Assembly: GCA_032622095.1 (NCBI GenBank)
Contig: CP136065.1
Span: 55,487,949-55,551,948, forward strand
Direction of reading: 5' to 3'
Source of the DNA: Siphonodentalium dalli
Taxonomy: Eukaryota; Mollusca; Scaphopoda; Gadilida; Siphonodentaliidae
Length of the DNA: 64,000 nucleotides
The notes below the pieces were generated by a model that had not been told where the DNA came from, did not search any database, and saw only the letters and a list, made by a program, of their open reading frames with translations. This document shows positions 23,030-35,805 of this stretch, piece by piece (the stretch's first letter is position 1; each line of letters begins with the position of its first letter). A program made the position numbers and the translations under genes.

Positions 23030-25995
23030 TCGGGGATAAGGAGGGGAGGGTTACAAACCTATGTTTAGCGCCAATTTCCACCAAATTCATACATGTTCTT
23101 CTCCAATGATACGAGGAATCAAATAGTGTGGGTTAAAGACACCACATCTGGTGCCTTTATTTGCGAATGTCTGTCTGTGTTCTATATAACTTCACGGGGG
23201 ACCATCTAGATGGCACCAAATGGGACTAACCAGGAAGATAATACCGCGGGTTAAAATTTTCTAAAGTGATTCTGTTGGTGTCAGGGGCAGAAAAGGGGAG
23301 GGGCAGCAAAAATGATGAAATGTTTCCACCGATGTCCACCAAACTTATATATAATCATCTCCATGATATGGCGCCGTTCGAGTCAGGTGTGCACGGAGGG
23401 GAGAAAGGCACAAAAATTGATACAAATTTGTCTCCTCCATACCAGGACTCATGTGATTTAAAGACTCAATTTGTATGAGAGATTGGTGGGGGGCACTAAA
23501 TTTGATAAGAATTTGTTTACTTGCGATTACCACCAAACTTATACATATCATCGCCATGATATCATGAGTCCAATGGACGTGGTTTAAATATATCAAAAGT
23601 GGCACGCTCGATTAATGAATTGGGAGAGGACGGGCACCAAAACTGATGTAAACATGTTTAGCACTAATTTTCACCAAATGCATACACGTTCTTCTCCAAT
23701 GATATGGGGAATCAAATCATGTGGGTTAAAGACGCCACAGTGGGTTCCGTTTGGGTCAGGGATGGAGAGGAGTGGCACTAACATTGATAAGAATGTTTTA
23801 GTCGCGATATATCGACCAAAGTTATATATAGGCATCTCCATAATTCGTTCTAAGGAGATTTTGGCGTTCAAATGGTGACAGAATTAAGTCACTTAAACAA
23901 TTATATCTTCTCAACTGCCATATTTATATGTGGTCGGAAATCAGGGTATTGATATAGTGAACTAGCAAAACAGGTACATATAGAAGAAAGCATTAGAAGT
24001 ATGTTTATAAACCGCTTCACACTCTTCGGCCAATCAAATTACTCCAATTCATGGACAATATTTCTTGTATGAATCTGTATTTCGACGGGGCCAAAATATA
24101 GACTTGAGCTAAAACTCACACAGAAATTGGCATAAATTGGATAGTAGGTGTCGGCACACACGATCCCGATTGTCACCGATTAATCCGGCTGCAGGATAAA
24201 TCGGGGATAATCTGGACCGTGTGCGCCTAACAATGGAGCGGATTTTGTCGGAAAGTCCGGCTCGTGACGATGGCAACGCGCGTGTTTTGCATGTCACGTG
24301 ACCGATCGTCACATGACCAAAACCTCATTCAAAATGCCAGAATAGTTAGCGGCGACCGCTATTCGAAATTAAATCAAGAATTCTGATCGATCGACAAGGA
24401 ACAACGGCTGGTTGACATGTGGGCAGAAACCGAGTGCATGTTTAATAATCGCAACAAGAGGGCGGCAGCCATGGAAAGGTCTATTGCGCCAACTTACGGC
24501 TATTTCTCGTGACCTCAATATATTATTAATAAATATTAGTCTTTAGAAATATATATTGCTATAAAGCACCATGACTAGCTATAGTAACTGTCTAGATAGG
24601 CTGACCACACCGGTTGGCTATATATCAGTGACCATAGCATGCATATGACCGAAGTGAAAATCCGACTCGTGTGCGCTGACCCCCCGATTTATCTGGCAGC
24701 CGGATTGAACCCGGCACAATCGGGATCGTGTGCGCCGACACTATATATAAGCTGAAATGATGTCGGAGAGGAAGGTGCATGTGAAATTCTAACAATACGC
24801 CATGATAATGATTGAACCAATCACCTGGGAGGTTAATACACGGATCATACCATTAGTAGCGGTCATATGGGGGTGGGCTGCATGGGTGGGAGCACAACAT
24901 TTTGACTGGATATTTTTTGGTTTGTCGGGAGGGGGCTGGGTGATTGGAAGTAAACGGAACTAAATCCAAATCTGCTTGGAATGTATAATCCACAATAATC
25001 ACGCAATAATCTTTGGCATTATAACATTGAGAATATTCTGCAAACTGTTCACATATAGATGCATGTACGCCGAAAATCCAGGCGATTAATAGTTTGGTTA
25101 AGTCGTTTGTCATGGATGCCGGTGATATTTCAGCACACAAACTTCATGCAATGTGGGATACATGTAGTTTTACTTCGGAGTCCGAACTCTATACCGGAAT
25201 ATTGCCTCCTGGGTTCCAAACGTTAATTCCATTATGACAACAAGACGAAATCCGAAACAGTTTATTATCAGAAGGAAGAATCTGTTTTATCCAGAAACAT
25301 GTCGTCAGCATACAAATGTTTTCAAATTCGGAGACGAAATGGTTTATCAACGATGATAAGTAATGCCGATGCAAGTGATCCGATGGTCAATGTGCGTTTG
25401 ACTTGTGCAACATGAATATTTTACGCCACAAACCATTCAATTAACCGATGATTGAATGGTAATCGGTAGGTAATATTGTATTGAAAGTGGCTCAATTCCG
25501 TTTTACTCTGGGTGTGAAACGCGCCTGGGTATTTATTTCTTGCACAGATACCCAAGCGGGTTATAGCCTATACTGATCATTCTATTTAAAAGATACATAT
25601 ATTCTTGCAAAATGAGGGACCTTGAACCGTCAGAGGGTGGCATGACAGAATGGTTCATGTATTATAATACATTTGTCCCATTCAATACATTTTCCACAAA
25701 AAAGATACAATGGAGATGGAAATGTATAGAATGCCTGTTCAAAAATAGTGGTCACAGTGTGCAGTCAAATATAATATTCTCTGAGAAAAAAAGAAAATAT
25801 TGTCTGAAGTACACGCAGTTGTAAGTAAATAAATACTTCTTTATTGGTGGTTCGAATTAATCGCAATACACACCATGACAACCACTCTGACAAGGTGTGC
25901 CACTACTTATAATCCATGTATGTGCATTATTATTATCTATTTCCTCCATATGTGCACTTTAACCTGTGCAAAGCCGGCCGGGTAACCCTGCTAGT
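23030..25995 (+). mobile_element. Non-autonomous element B, relative of element A, interrupted
   Basis: The head (ATTTGCGAATGTCTGTCTG, then CACGGGGGACCATCTAGATG) is at 23160-23215, preceded by a unit like those in the A array. Tandem array units run to about 23880. The tail, with CCCATTCAATACATTTTCC, TAGTGGTCACAGTGTGC and GGGTAACCCTGCTAG, is at 25660-25995 and matches 4525-5336. Between array and tail lie a TIR element (24148-24741) and about 860 bp of unassigned sequence. B may therefore be one interrupted element or two fragments. Confidence 0.5.
24148..24741. mobile_element. TIR element, GTGTCGGC termini
   Basis: GTGTCGGCACACACGATCCC (24148-24167) pairs with the complementary end at about 24716-24741. 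Inverted similarity continues inward (ATTAATCCGGCTGCAG against CTGGCAGCCGGATT). Interior of about 500 bp, without a transposase frame. The right flank is TATATA; a TA duplication is possible but not shown. It lies inside element B. Confidence 0.65.
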
Positions 25996-26060
25996 TCTCT
26001 TATATATGTGAGGCTCTCTATGGGAGACTCGCATATGGAAGAGAGTGCACATGCACAGGG
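25996..26060. repeat. Diverged copy of the CTCTTATATATG hairpin
   Basis: CTCTTATATATGTGAGGCTC and its partner GAGACTCGCATATGGAAGAG form a hairpin, followed by GTGCACATGCACAGGG. Arm sequence and the ACAGGG end match the hairpin of the composite MITEs, with mismatches. It directly abuts the end of element B. Confidence 0.55.
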
Positions 26061-26897
26061 TCGTTAATGCTGCACCATGAAAGTATTAAAGCCCATCTTC
26101 TTGAACCAGCAACTCACCACTTCCTCAAATAGACAAATTGTTCACGGTGTAAGTCGACCACTCACAATCAATGAAAAGCAATTTGAAAATGTCTTACAAG
26201 TTCAAACAGGTAATGTATCTAACAATTAACAGAAAACTTAGATAAATAAACTCTCCGATGCGTGAAATGAGATCAAGATACATCGATCAACAGGAAACTA
26301 TTATTTAAACATCTGTCAAATTATAACTTGCTAAATCAGATGAGGCAGTTAATGCATTCTACGCATCCTCTCTTAACGCGACTAATAGTGTCGATGGCAT
26401 CATGTCTCAACTAAACCAAGCAGTTATGTCCCGGGAATCATGACAGGTCGATTAAATACATGACACACATGTGGGCAGAATACATATAAGGCGGGAAACA
26501 ACGTTGAAGTGATAGAGATTATCGCATCACAACGAAAAATATACATCCTGTTTTATAAGCCCGTTTTAAAATCGGGACGTATTAGGTCCGTCCGTTCATA
26601 ATGATTTTTCAAATGATAACTTCAGCTCAACTGAATTAAATGGAATGAAATTTGACATGTACGTTCACTACCACAACACACAAGTTCGATTTTGTTGAAA
26701 TTTGGACCCGAATTATAACTTTGGCTAATGATGACAGAATGAAATGAAATTCAGTATGCATGTTTTAAACTATTAAAGTGATGTGAAACACTCGGGTGGG
26801 TGACCAAATATAAATGGAGGGTAATAAAAGAGGGTAGACAGCAATATGTTGAAATCGAACAAGAAAAATCAAATATGCTCAATATTAGCTCTGGATA

Positions 26898-28390
26898 TTT
26901 TTAGGACCGCTACTTTTTCTCATATACGTCAACGATATGTCCAATAGCACGTGTTTGAACATACTTTCATTTGCAGACGACACAACCCTCCATATTTCTG
27001 GAAATGACCACCACCAAATTGAAAAACAAGTTAATTAAGAATTAAAAAAGTTCACAATTGGTGTTGTAGCAATAAATTGGTTATTAATATAACAAAAAGT
27101 AAGTACATGTTACTACATCCAACTAATAATGATTATAAATGGAAAATTCTTAAAATAAAACTGAACAACGAGCCACTAACACGAATTGGAAACGTTAGAC
27201 CGGAACAATGTATGCAATTCCTTGGAATTAATATTGATGAAAATCTCACCTTCAAATATCACACATCAATGATAAAAACACGGATATCCAATGCAATGTA
27301 CTGCATCAATAAAGTTAAACGTATACTTCTCAAAAACTGTTTGAAAACCTTATACTTTTCTCTAATCCACAGTCATCTCATATATGGGTTGCGAATTTGG
27401 AGTCATGCTGACACTGGAAATACTATTTTCAAACAACCGAAAAAAGCCATCCGTATCATTGCAAACAGAACGCATAGAAGCCAGACAGAGCCCATATTTC
27501 GCAAAGAAAAGATTCTAAAATTTGATGACATGTATCGGTTACAATCGGCCACATTTGTAATTGATTGGACAAAAGGAAACATTCCGAAATCATTTGATAA
27601 TTCGTTTGAATATACAACTGCTGATACTAGACAAGCTGGCAATTTGAAAGCATTAACCCCGAGAACGAATTTTAATTCTATACTACCCAAACACGCGTTT
27701 CCGTACATATGGAACTTATTGGATAAAAATCTGAAAAATATCAGATTTCGAAATAGATTTAAAAAAGAATTTAAAAATAACTATTTATCGCAATATGTTA
27801 AAGTTAAATGCAACAACTCATTTTGTCAATACAGTAAAGTGGCTTAATATAGCATTGACCCCTAATCCTCCCATCATTGTAGCAATTGTAATGCAGTCTG
27901 GTATGTTCACCTTAACATTTTGGCGGGACGAAACGATAAACTGCTTCCTACATATCGATATGTGAATTCCTCGATAACCTGAAACAAATACCTGCTTCAG
28001 CAACAACGATCATTCAATGCATTTGATAATCGGAAGCCATTATTTTCAAAACAGCCCCGGCCATACCCCCATCATTAGTGACAGATTTATTATAAGCCCA
28101 TGAATACAACCAATACATATGTATTAACACATACATGTAGATGCATCCCATAAGTGGTTTGGATACCTTATTTGTCTATTGTGAACTGCATTCTATCCTT
28201 TTCATTATCATTTCACTTCATTAGTTGCCACTTCATGTTTGTATACGTAGGGGCGACAGGAAGACGGCCCATCTGGGCCATGTCGCTCCTGTATAATATC
28301 ATTTTTGTTTGATTATTATCACCATTGTCATAAGCTTGTAAATATTATAGAAATAAACAATCATCAGCATCATCATCAATCAATCAATAT
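26898..28390 (+). mobile_element. 5'-truncated LINE, Jockey/CR1-type
   Basis: The fragment starts in the palm of a reverse transcriptase and continues through the C-terminal region to a 3' UTR. That UTR contains a hairpin (AGGGGCGAC…GTCGCTCCT with inner GGCCCATCTGGGCC, 28249-28291), an AATAAA at 28351, and a simple tail (ATCATCAGCATCATCATCAA). Such a stem-loop near the 3' end and a short repeat tail rather than poly-A are usual in the CR1/L2 group. Confidence 0.65.
26904..27847 (+). pseudogene. LINE reverse transcriptase, C-terminal part
   Basis: In the frame starting at 26904 the peptide GPLLFLIYVNDMSN is followed by the catalytic SFADDTTL (FADD codons at 26970-26981). A frame break near 27035-27077 follows. 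The longer frame 27077-27847 (256 codons) holds the thumb and C-terminal region: ITKSKYMLLH, FLGINIDENLTF, LIYGLRIWSHA and KAIRIIANRTHRSQTEPIF. The fingers domain and the endonuclease are missing, so this is a decayed 5'-truncated copy. The pattern fits the Jockey/CR1 superfamily; the exact clade is not settled. Confidence 0.75.
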
Positions 28391-28484
28391 AAATGGAGAA
28401 TAATCTTGTTCAAAGTAGTAATTTTTACAAATATTATATCCAGATGTGACAACACACAGCGTCATTCTTATTTATTAATTAAGT

Positions 28485-29150
28485 ATGTGTAGGTCAAATT
28501 CGATCTTCGGTTCCGACCCCGCATGTGCATCACTGTTACGGACCTTCGACTGAAATTCGGGTTTTCTTTGTTTCTTGTTAATACCTTCAGTATACAGGGT
28601 TGGTTGATGGCCACCAGACTTGTTTTGTGACTGCATCGGCTCAAAGTACAAGCTTGAACCGGGGACTAGTCCGTGCTCCTGTTCCATGACATATGATGGA
28701 TTTATTTATTAACATGTATATGTATATATATTGTCAGATACAAAGAAGAGGACGCGAATGACATCCTACATTGTGACGGATACAGTAAAAACATAAACGA
28801 CAACAAATGACGATTTGTAACATTCATGGAGGTGGGTTTAGCGATGTAAGGTTATTGGTTCACTTAATGGCGAAATTCCATACGTATGATAGGGAAGTTG
28901 TTTTTTTTACTTTTTCTTTGCTAAATACTCATTGACGAGTAGTTCCATAATAGAATATTCAGATAATAATGGAATGAGATTCAGTATGCTGGTTTTAAAG
29001 TATGTGTAGGTCAAGTTCGATCTTCCGTTCCGACCGTCTTCGGTATATACGGTTGGTTGATGACACTACACGTGGTATGTGGCTGTATTGGCTCAAAGTA
29101 CGAGCTTGAACCGGGGTTAGTCCGTGCTCCTGTTATATGACATATTTATT
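28485..29150. repeat. Two diverged direct copies of a 150-215-bp repeat
   Basis: 28485-28700 and 28998-29150 share GTGTAGGTCAA, TTCGATCTTC, GGTTGGTTGATG, GCTCAAAGTAC and AGTCCGTGCTCCTGTT. The second copy lacks about 60 bp internally. The minus frame in copy 1 (70 codons) is broken by a one-base deletion in copy 2, so it is not a conserved protein. Confidence 0.65.
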
Positions 29151-29317
29151 AAACTGACATTTGTATCGTGACAACATGATAGTATGTATGTTATGCCGTG
29201 ACCCTTTCTATAATAAATGGATTCTTCCACTCAGTTGTAAACTTTGTGTACTTTGGAATGGTCTATTATTCATCGGTAGAGGGGTTTTCAAGAAAAAGAT
29301 AATACAGGTACAGGACA

Positions 29318-29397
29318 CTTCCTATTTATTGTAGGGAAGTGTCCAGGTAATAGTTTCAACACATGTTGTTGAACATATTATCTGTGGACGCAACTTT
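29318..29397. repeat. Two adjacent hairpins
   Basis: GGACACTTCC / GGGAAGTGTCC forms the first stem (29318-29350). GTCCAGGTAATAGTTTCAAC pairs with GTTGAACATATTATCTG…GGAC in the second (29346-29395). The second resembles the AAATGTTCAGATAA/TTCAACA foldbacks at 36577 and 37958. Confidence 0.6.
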
Positions 29398-30437
29398 TAT
29401 TACAAGCTTGTATTCCACATTGTTCGGTCAATTGTTTTAAAAATGTATTCAGTATCATGGGAACACGTACATGCATCTGCAATTATGCGGTCCTGTATGT
29501 AGAGTGGAGAGTTATCCCCATTTTCGACTTAGAAATTGTTCGAAAGATGCAACATTTTGTGATTATGCGCTGGATCCACCCTTTTAGTGGAGTTATCCTC
29601 TTTTTCGACTTATACTTTTTTTCGCAAAGTGCATAATTTTGTCCAAGCTTGTATTCCTAATGTTAATATGGCTACCCTTAATGTAGTCCAAGTGCACTGC
29701 TGGGGCAGTCCTACGTCTAGGTTCTATTTATAATAACAGACTCACTCCAAACAAACGAACTAACATCTGAATTAATGCTTTATTGCGAAGACCCAAACTA
29801 ATGAGTAACATGCAAAACATATATACAATATTTTATATACATGATGAAACTGAGACCCCTCCCTATAAACGTGTAGTTTGTTCTTCTTCTTTTTTCCTTG
29901 TTCCTTATTTTGTTCTTTTAAAAATCGTGTAATTACATAAGTTATATTCTTCCTTATGTTTTCAATGTCATTCTGATTATCAGTTTGAATTATTGACCAT
30001 GCAATGAGCTAATTCAGCTGCCTTCCACAAGGTATATAATTAACTGAAATTAAGAAACTTCTCTAACAGGGGGAGGGGTCGGAAAATAATTTCAGGCACG
30101 TATGGCATTTTTTCCCTTTCGATCATGTTTTGTACCCACCCACCCCCACCGCCAATTATTTTTCCGTTTTCGGCAGTTTTTTTCGACCATTTTTTGACAC
30201 CCACCCCCTTTTAACACTAAAACAGAGATTTGCGGGGGGAAATTCACTGTAAACAGCTGTATATGAATTTCTGTGCATACTATTTATCATGGATGTTAAC
30301 ATGGACATGTAAATAGGAATGAGTCATTTTGAGGTCATTCGGCCAAAAAAACATGGCTGCCAGCGGCCATCTTGGATTTCAAAATTTGCAACAAAAAACA
30401 ACACGATAACTGCCTGCAGTCCGTTTACCAGTTAGAA

Positions 30438-31330
30438 CTACATTATTTCCCAGTGATATTTTGGGATATAGCGCTCTCGTAGACATTTATATTTGCCACA
30501 AACGAGTACAAAATGATACTCGTCTCCGATTGTATCAGATTTACACGTATCGCACATCTTACTCTCTGTTTTATGCCATCGCGCTTTTTCGATTGGTAAT
30601 CTATGGTTTGATGTTGTGATTTTCACTAATGATGCTGTCAGGTGTTTTGGAAGATATAACAAAAATATCGGCATATACCAGAATGAGATTTTATATTACT
30701 GTACATAATTGCTCTGGATGAATCTGAGTTTTTAATATAACTGAATGTTTGTGTCCAGTGTTGTTCGATCATGCTTGATTTACAATTTCGGATTTCAGAT
30801 TTCGTAAGAGAGGATGGGTTTCCCAATTAGATGTTAGTCCTACTTCGAACAGAGATTCCTTCACGAGATTCAACCATTTGAATTCAGCCGACTGGCTTGG
30901 TTTTTTGTCGTATTCAAGTCTCAAAATAAGGTGTATGTTTTTTGCGAGTTCAGATCCATCTGTGGATACCAACTTTGACCAATATGACAACAGTCTGCAT
31001 TTAATTTCAATTATGAGTGGGTGCCTACCAAGTTCCCCATATACCATGTAGTTTGGTGTACTAGATTTCATTCCTAATAATATTTTGCAAAATTTCATAT
31101 GTAATGTTTCAAGTCTCTGGATTTTTTCTGTAATCCATATTTCACTACCGTATAAGATTACCGGTGCTACCATGATATCAAACAGCTTAAGCATCAAATC
31201 GGGTGGTAAAGAGAGATGTCTAACTTTATTTAACAGTCCGTACATTGCACGTGTGGCCAGATTAAATGTGCGCTTTATGGTGCTACAAAATCTGCCAGTA
31301 TAGAAAAATTCTACACCTAGGTAAATCTGA
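30438..31330 (-). pseudogene. LINE reverse transcriptase, C-terminal part
   Basis: Read on the minus strand from about 31330: YLGVEFFYTGRFCST leads into LFDIMVAPVILYGSEIW, LHMKFCKILLGMKSSTPN and VYGELGRHPLIIEIKCRLLS (frame 31245-30769). After a frameshift at about 30780-30826 comes WTQTFSYIKNSDSSRAIM. After another near 30660 come KITTSNHRLPIEKARW and CDTC…IGDEYHFVLVC (30674-30438). These are collinear pieces of the C-terminal half of a LINE ORF2, downstream of the RT active site, ending in its CCHC-like motif. The catalytic domain is absent. The same signature appears at 18504-18716. Confidence 0.75.
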
Positions 31331-32203
31331 AAACTTGGTCAGCCTGACACTGCACTGTAAATTACTTGTTGCAATACATTAGTCTAACGGATTAATTTTA
31401 ATGAACTTGTTTTCCGATCCGAGTTATCCGCTGTACCATGTGTTTTACAAGCGGACCGTCCCATCTGTTCAGTGAACGGTAAAACTTCGAATCGACGATA
31501 ACCAATTTAGCTCTCAAATTTTGATGAATTTACTCAAGTGTTTGATATAATATATTAAATGCCAATGATGACACATGTATACACTACTCACTTCGCCCGA
31601 TTTTTACATTTTACAACAAATATTCTGATTTAACTTCGTGTGCCATCCATATTTGAAACAAATAACAATAATCAGTCACTGTATTCCAACTCACTTCAAA
31701 AACTACGCAGGTATTCGCAAGTAACAATTACCAAACAAAACAAAACTCACTAAAGCTACACAAATGGTTGATTCGTGTATTAATGTTTGTTGAAACGAGT
31801 ACAATCCTCTCAGTAGACTCTTTGCTTCGTTTGTGTCGTGGCAACAGCGCAAATATACTGTTGCAATAGGTGAAAATGTAATATGCCTAAACTGTTAAGG
31901 CAAATCGATTCACGAAAGACCATATCCATGTTAGAGAATTTGATAATAAAGATCGCTTCCATTCATAACCAATGATACCACATTATGACTGGCACGAAGC
32001 ACTTAAATAAGGAGCGATTTTCTTTTGTGTAATTCTTTAATGCGTAACTTGCTCCGGTCTTTTGTTGGGCCATTTACAGAAAGCGGATATGATTCGAATT
32101 TAAACAGTGAGCTCGGTGTACGTCCCAGCACCAACACGGGGGTAGATTGATTTTTATTCTATCGGAACACAAATCGGTCAGATTTACTGCGGTATCGGAC
32201 TCA
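31331..32203. other. Gene-less stretch
   Basis: No frame, terminal repeat or splice-supported exon was seen. It is ordinary AT-rich sequence between a LINE fragment and a MITE. Confidence 0.5.
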
Positions 32204-32602
32204 TTAACCCTTTACCCAACAGAAGGGCCCTGTGCCAATGCATTCTCTTATATATGCGAGTCGACCATAGGTCGCCTCGCATATATAAGAGAATGCATTG
32301 GCTTAACACATTAAAAATTATAAAATTGTTAAAGAATGTAAGAAAAAATGGTAAAAAGTGTTAAAAAAAGATTTTTTTAGGCCAATGCATTCTCTTATAT
32401 ATGCGAGGCGACCTATGGTCGACTCGCATATATAAGAGAATGCATTGGCACAGGGCATAACTGTAACTATCACAATGTGGTCAAGGAGCCGGTTCCAATG
32501 ATATCCATATTTGTATGGTTCTATTGAGACAGACCGAAGATATTTTAGGCTGTTGAAGCTTTATTTGGCCGCTTTTGGCCGGTTTGTTGGGTAAAGGGTT
32601 AA
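32204..32602 (+). mobile_element. Composite piggyBac-type MITE, copy 3
   Basis: TTAA flanks, termini CCCTTTACCCAACAGA and TGTTGGGTAAAGGG, same orientation as 9041-9440. The inner module CCCTGTGCC…GGCACAGGG (about 32228-32457) carries two perfect or near-perfect hairpins. It is among the best-preserved copies and suits as a reference for the family. Confidence 0.9.
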
Positions 32603-35272
32603 ACGCAAAATATATAGGATATACGCAGGTGGAGTTTTTGGTCTAAATATTCTACATCTTGAGGACTCTACGTCCATTTACATTTTAGATTTAAAAGATT
32701 AACTTTATTGATTAAATTAATTTTCTATCTTGATTAAACACGAAGGTTATATACTAGCAGGAGAAAGTTTCCAATACAAGATAAACTATGTCCGATGTTC
32801 CAAATAATAACCAGATTTAGATCCCACTAGGATATAATGTACATGTCTATGTGGTATAGGGGATAGGCAAAATAATGTAACTGAACTAAGATTGATAACA
32901 TTGCACGACGATTAAATATACGGATGGCCTTCACGATTGGTATTGCAGTTAAAATAGTCACAAATGTTAAAACCACCATAAATAGACAGAATCATGTGAC
33001 CATACGCTAGAAATACAGCTAAACCACACACACACATTTACGGGTATGTATGTATGTGGCTTTTTTAATCTGATAAAAATAAGTTCATAGATATGTGTTC
33101 CCATAAATTAATATTCACTTATAGGCTTTACTTCGTTTGGGTGATTATGATTAATTACAATCCGGACACAAGAGCTCATCGAAAGAGTTTGTCCAAACAG
33201 CAATATCGTGTTATATTAGGTCAATCATATATCCGGGTATATGAGAAATCCGAGATTCACAATGCAAACAAACTACGGGCTCGCCACCCCACAGACATAA
33301 ATAATAAAAAATACCCTTAAAAACGTTCGTTTTGAACACATTATTATAGAATATAATCTCCCGAGTCCCACCGTATATACTCAAAAGATAGTTGGTTGTT
33401 GTCGAGATGGGAGCATTTTGCTGAAATGAACCATTATATTCTTGACGCTGGAGTACTCCACTTCAGATACTAGATGGACAAGATTGTCGATTTCATCATG
33501 TTCATTTCATAAACATAAAATATCATCATGTCCTTTTCAGCGAAACTCGACGAACAAAGTCATCATGTAGCGTTCCCCATCGACCGAATTCGCGTTAACC
33601 TGAATGTATCTTTTACTTTGTTCATAAGTATGTGATCCTTGTCGATTCAAGAAAATAGAAAGATATATATGGATTATCAGATGCATGTATTAACTATGTA
33701 GCAATATGATAATATGCAAGGCAGATACAACGACCTGGCATGATGTTGAAGGGAAATACTTTGCGATGGAGCATCATGAAACTATATATATATATATATG
33801 CCTATTTAGACCAAACACATGGTAACGATGAGAATGCAAGATTATTCTTGTAGATCGTTTTGGCCTCGTCGTGGCTCAAATTCCAATAGTTGTACTTATA
33901 CTTATACATTTAGTTCCTCTCATGGCAATACATTAATCAGTTTATTTAAATTTGTCCTGCAACGTAGCAATGTAATGTCAATATTACACGTTAATACACA
34001 GTCATTTGAGTAAATAAATTTCAGTAATGCTCGCTACCTGAGTACATATATATGAAATTGAAAGCAAAGCATTTCCTTCAAGTTCAGACTGGTATGATTT
34101 ACAAACCATAGATTCGTGGTGTATCACTTGTGATACATTTCGAACGTTCTTTTGTGGTGCAGATAGTTGCGACCAAACTTTGTGGTGACTTTGACTTTTG
34201 AATGGAGTTCGCTCAGACTCCTCATTTGGCAACATTGAATTTGTTTGAATTTGCAATTATCTATAAATAGGTGTGCTCCATTTGTTGCCCGGGACATTTT
34301 TATTTAGTATCTTTAATTATTATTACCAATTTCATCTAAATCATGGTTCGTTGTCATTATTTGTTCACTTCCATTTGCACATTCATTATTCCCACTTTCA
34401 TTTCATCTCCCATCTTTATTCACGTTGTCTGTTTCACTGACATGTCTTCACACATCATCGAACCCAAGTCTAATGCGTATGAGCGTTTTCATTTTTCCTT
34501 TCATAGTGCCATTTCATCCCTCAACATCATCATATAACTTGCTTCATATTATTTATTCGCCTGCATCGCACATTCATTCATTTCACAAGCATATGGTCGT
34601 AATTAGTTTAATATTTATTTATTTAAAAGCTTTACTATATTTTATCCCATACTTAAGCATCATGGTTTTGTATATTATTTCTCATTCATTGGAGTAGATT
34701 ATTAGTCACATATGTGTGGTCTGAATGGTTTATTTGTATAACATGCAAACGGATATTTCAAATATTTTTTCTGATGTTTACAATTTTGTCATTGTAGGTT
34801 GAAACTTAAATAAAGCATGTATTAACCTTGGTGTGGTCGGATTTACTCGGGAAACACATGGTCACTAGTCTATTTGTAATGTCAAACCTCCATATCTTTC
34901 TGAGGACAGCTTTAACAATATAACAATCATTCAGCATGCATACTTGTTACCATTGTGTGAGTTATAACTTGTGACTCATTGGAATTTGAATACATGTAAC
35001 TCGTTATCGTTCCTCAACCATATTCTGATTAATACCATGTATAATGTACTGCATGCACAGTGTACGCAATACATAAAACATGGAACAATTCTATGTCATT
35101 CTTGTTACTAGTGTCTTTATTTACACAGTCCATCTCTTAAAAAGAACATATAGAAACCCAAATTGTGAAGCCATTAAGCCAATATTGGAATTTTGCATTA
35201 CTCAAAACCAAATCCTATAGTTGGAAATTTGATTGGACCAAATTCTATATTGTTGTAAATTATATGATCTCA
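32603..35272. other. Gene-less stretch
   Basis: Short frames at 33093-33320, 33819-34013 and 34343-34697 lack motifs; the last two lie in T/CATTT-rich low-complexity DNA. An (AT)n tract lies at 33783-33800. No transposon ends were recognised. Confidence 0.5.
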
Positions 35273-35294
35273 CCCCCCCCCCCCCCCCCCCCCC
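35273..35294. repeat. Poly-C tract
   Basis: An uninterrupted run of about 22 C residues following GATCTCA. Homopolymers of this length are prone to sequencing error. Confidence 0.9.
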
Positions 35295-35499
35295 AGCTCC
35301 CTCTAGATTCCCAGAAATATGTTCAACGGACTTGACTTAATTTATATCACAATTATTTGCTTAGTATCTAAACTGCTGAGGGAAGGGTCCATGCGTACAT
35401 GTATATATATTCGATTGAATGTAACCTTTTAAACTGAGTTAGGTATGATATAAATGTGCTACATTGTACTACATATTACTTAATAACTTGATTTTGATC

Positions 35500-35805
35500 T
35501 TTGTGTTATATATTGTGGGGGTGGCGGGTCGATTCTGTGCAGTGATCGCACCATTGAATCGCCGTTCATGGAAACCGGCGGAGGCCAGGGACCCGGCCCT
35601 CTGATGGTGATAGTTCCTGAACATTACAGTTGGCGGACCGGGTTTGTGCACTATGTTGCTTTCTTGGAAGGTTCTTCCAAATTAGGACAGAGTTGTCCTA
35701 TATCACGTGACTCATTTATCATTGTAAATATATGTTATGAATATATACAGTCTTATAAATGTACACATGTTAAAAGACTGAATAAAAAGTTGAAGTTGAA
35801 GAAGG
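35500..35805 (+). repeat. Probable LINE 3' end
   Basis: The segment ends in AATAAAAAGTTGAAGTTGAAG (split here as AATAAA followed by repeated GTTGAA), a short-repeat tail typical of CR1/L2-type LINEs. Upstream, GTGGCGGGTCGATTCTGTGC through TTGGCGGACCGGGTTTG has no usable frame. Read as a severely 5'-truncated copy. Confidence 0.4.

Noticed and set aside
25300-25340. Minus-strand YADD-like peptide (LYADDMFLD)
   Set aside because: The frame is stopped a few codons either side and no other reverse-transcriptase motif is near.
24853-25374. Two minus-strand frames considered as further exons of the host gene
   Set aside because: Splice sites are weak, phases could not be matched, and the location is inside the interrupted element B.
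34343-34697. Plus frames in a T-rich region
   Set aside because: Low-complexity CATTT-rich sequence without motifs or splice signals.
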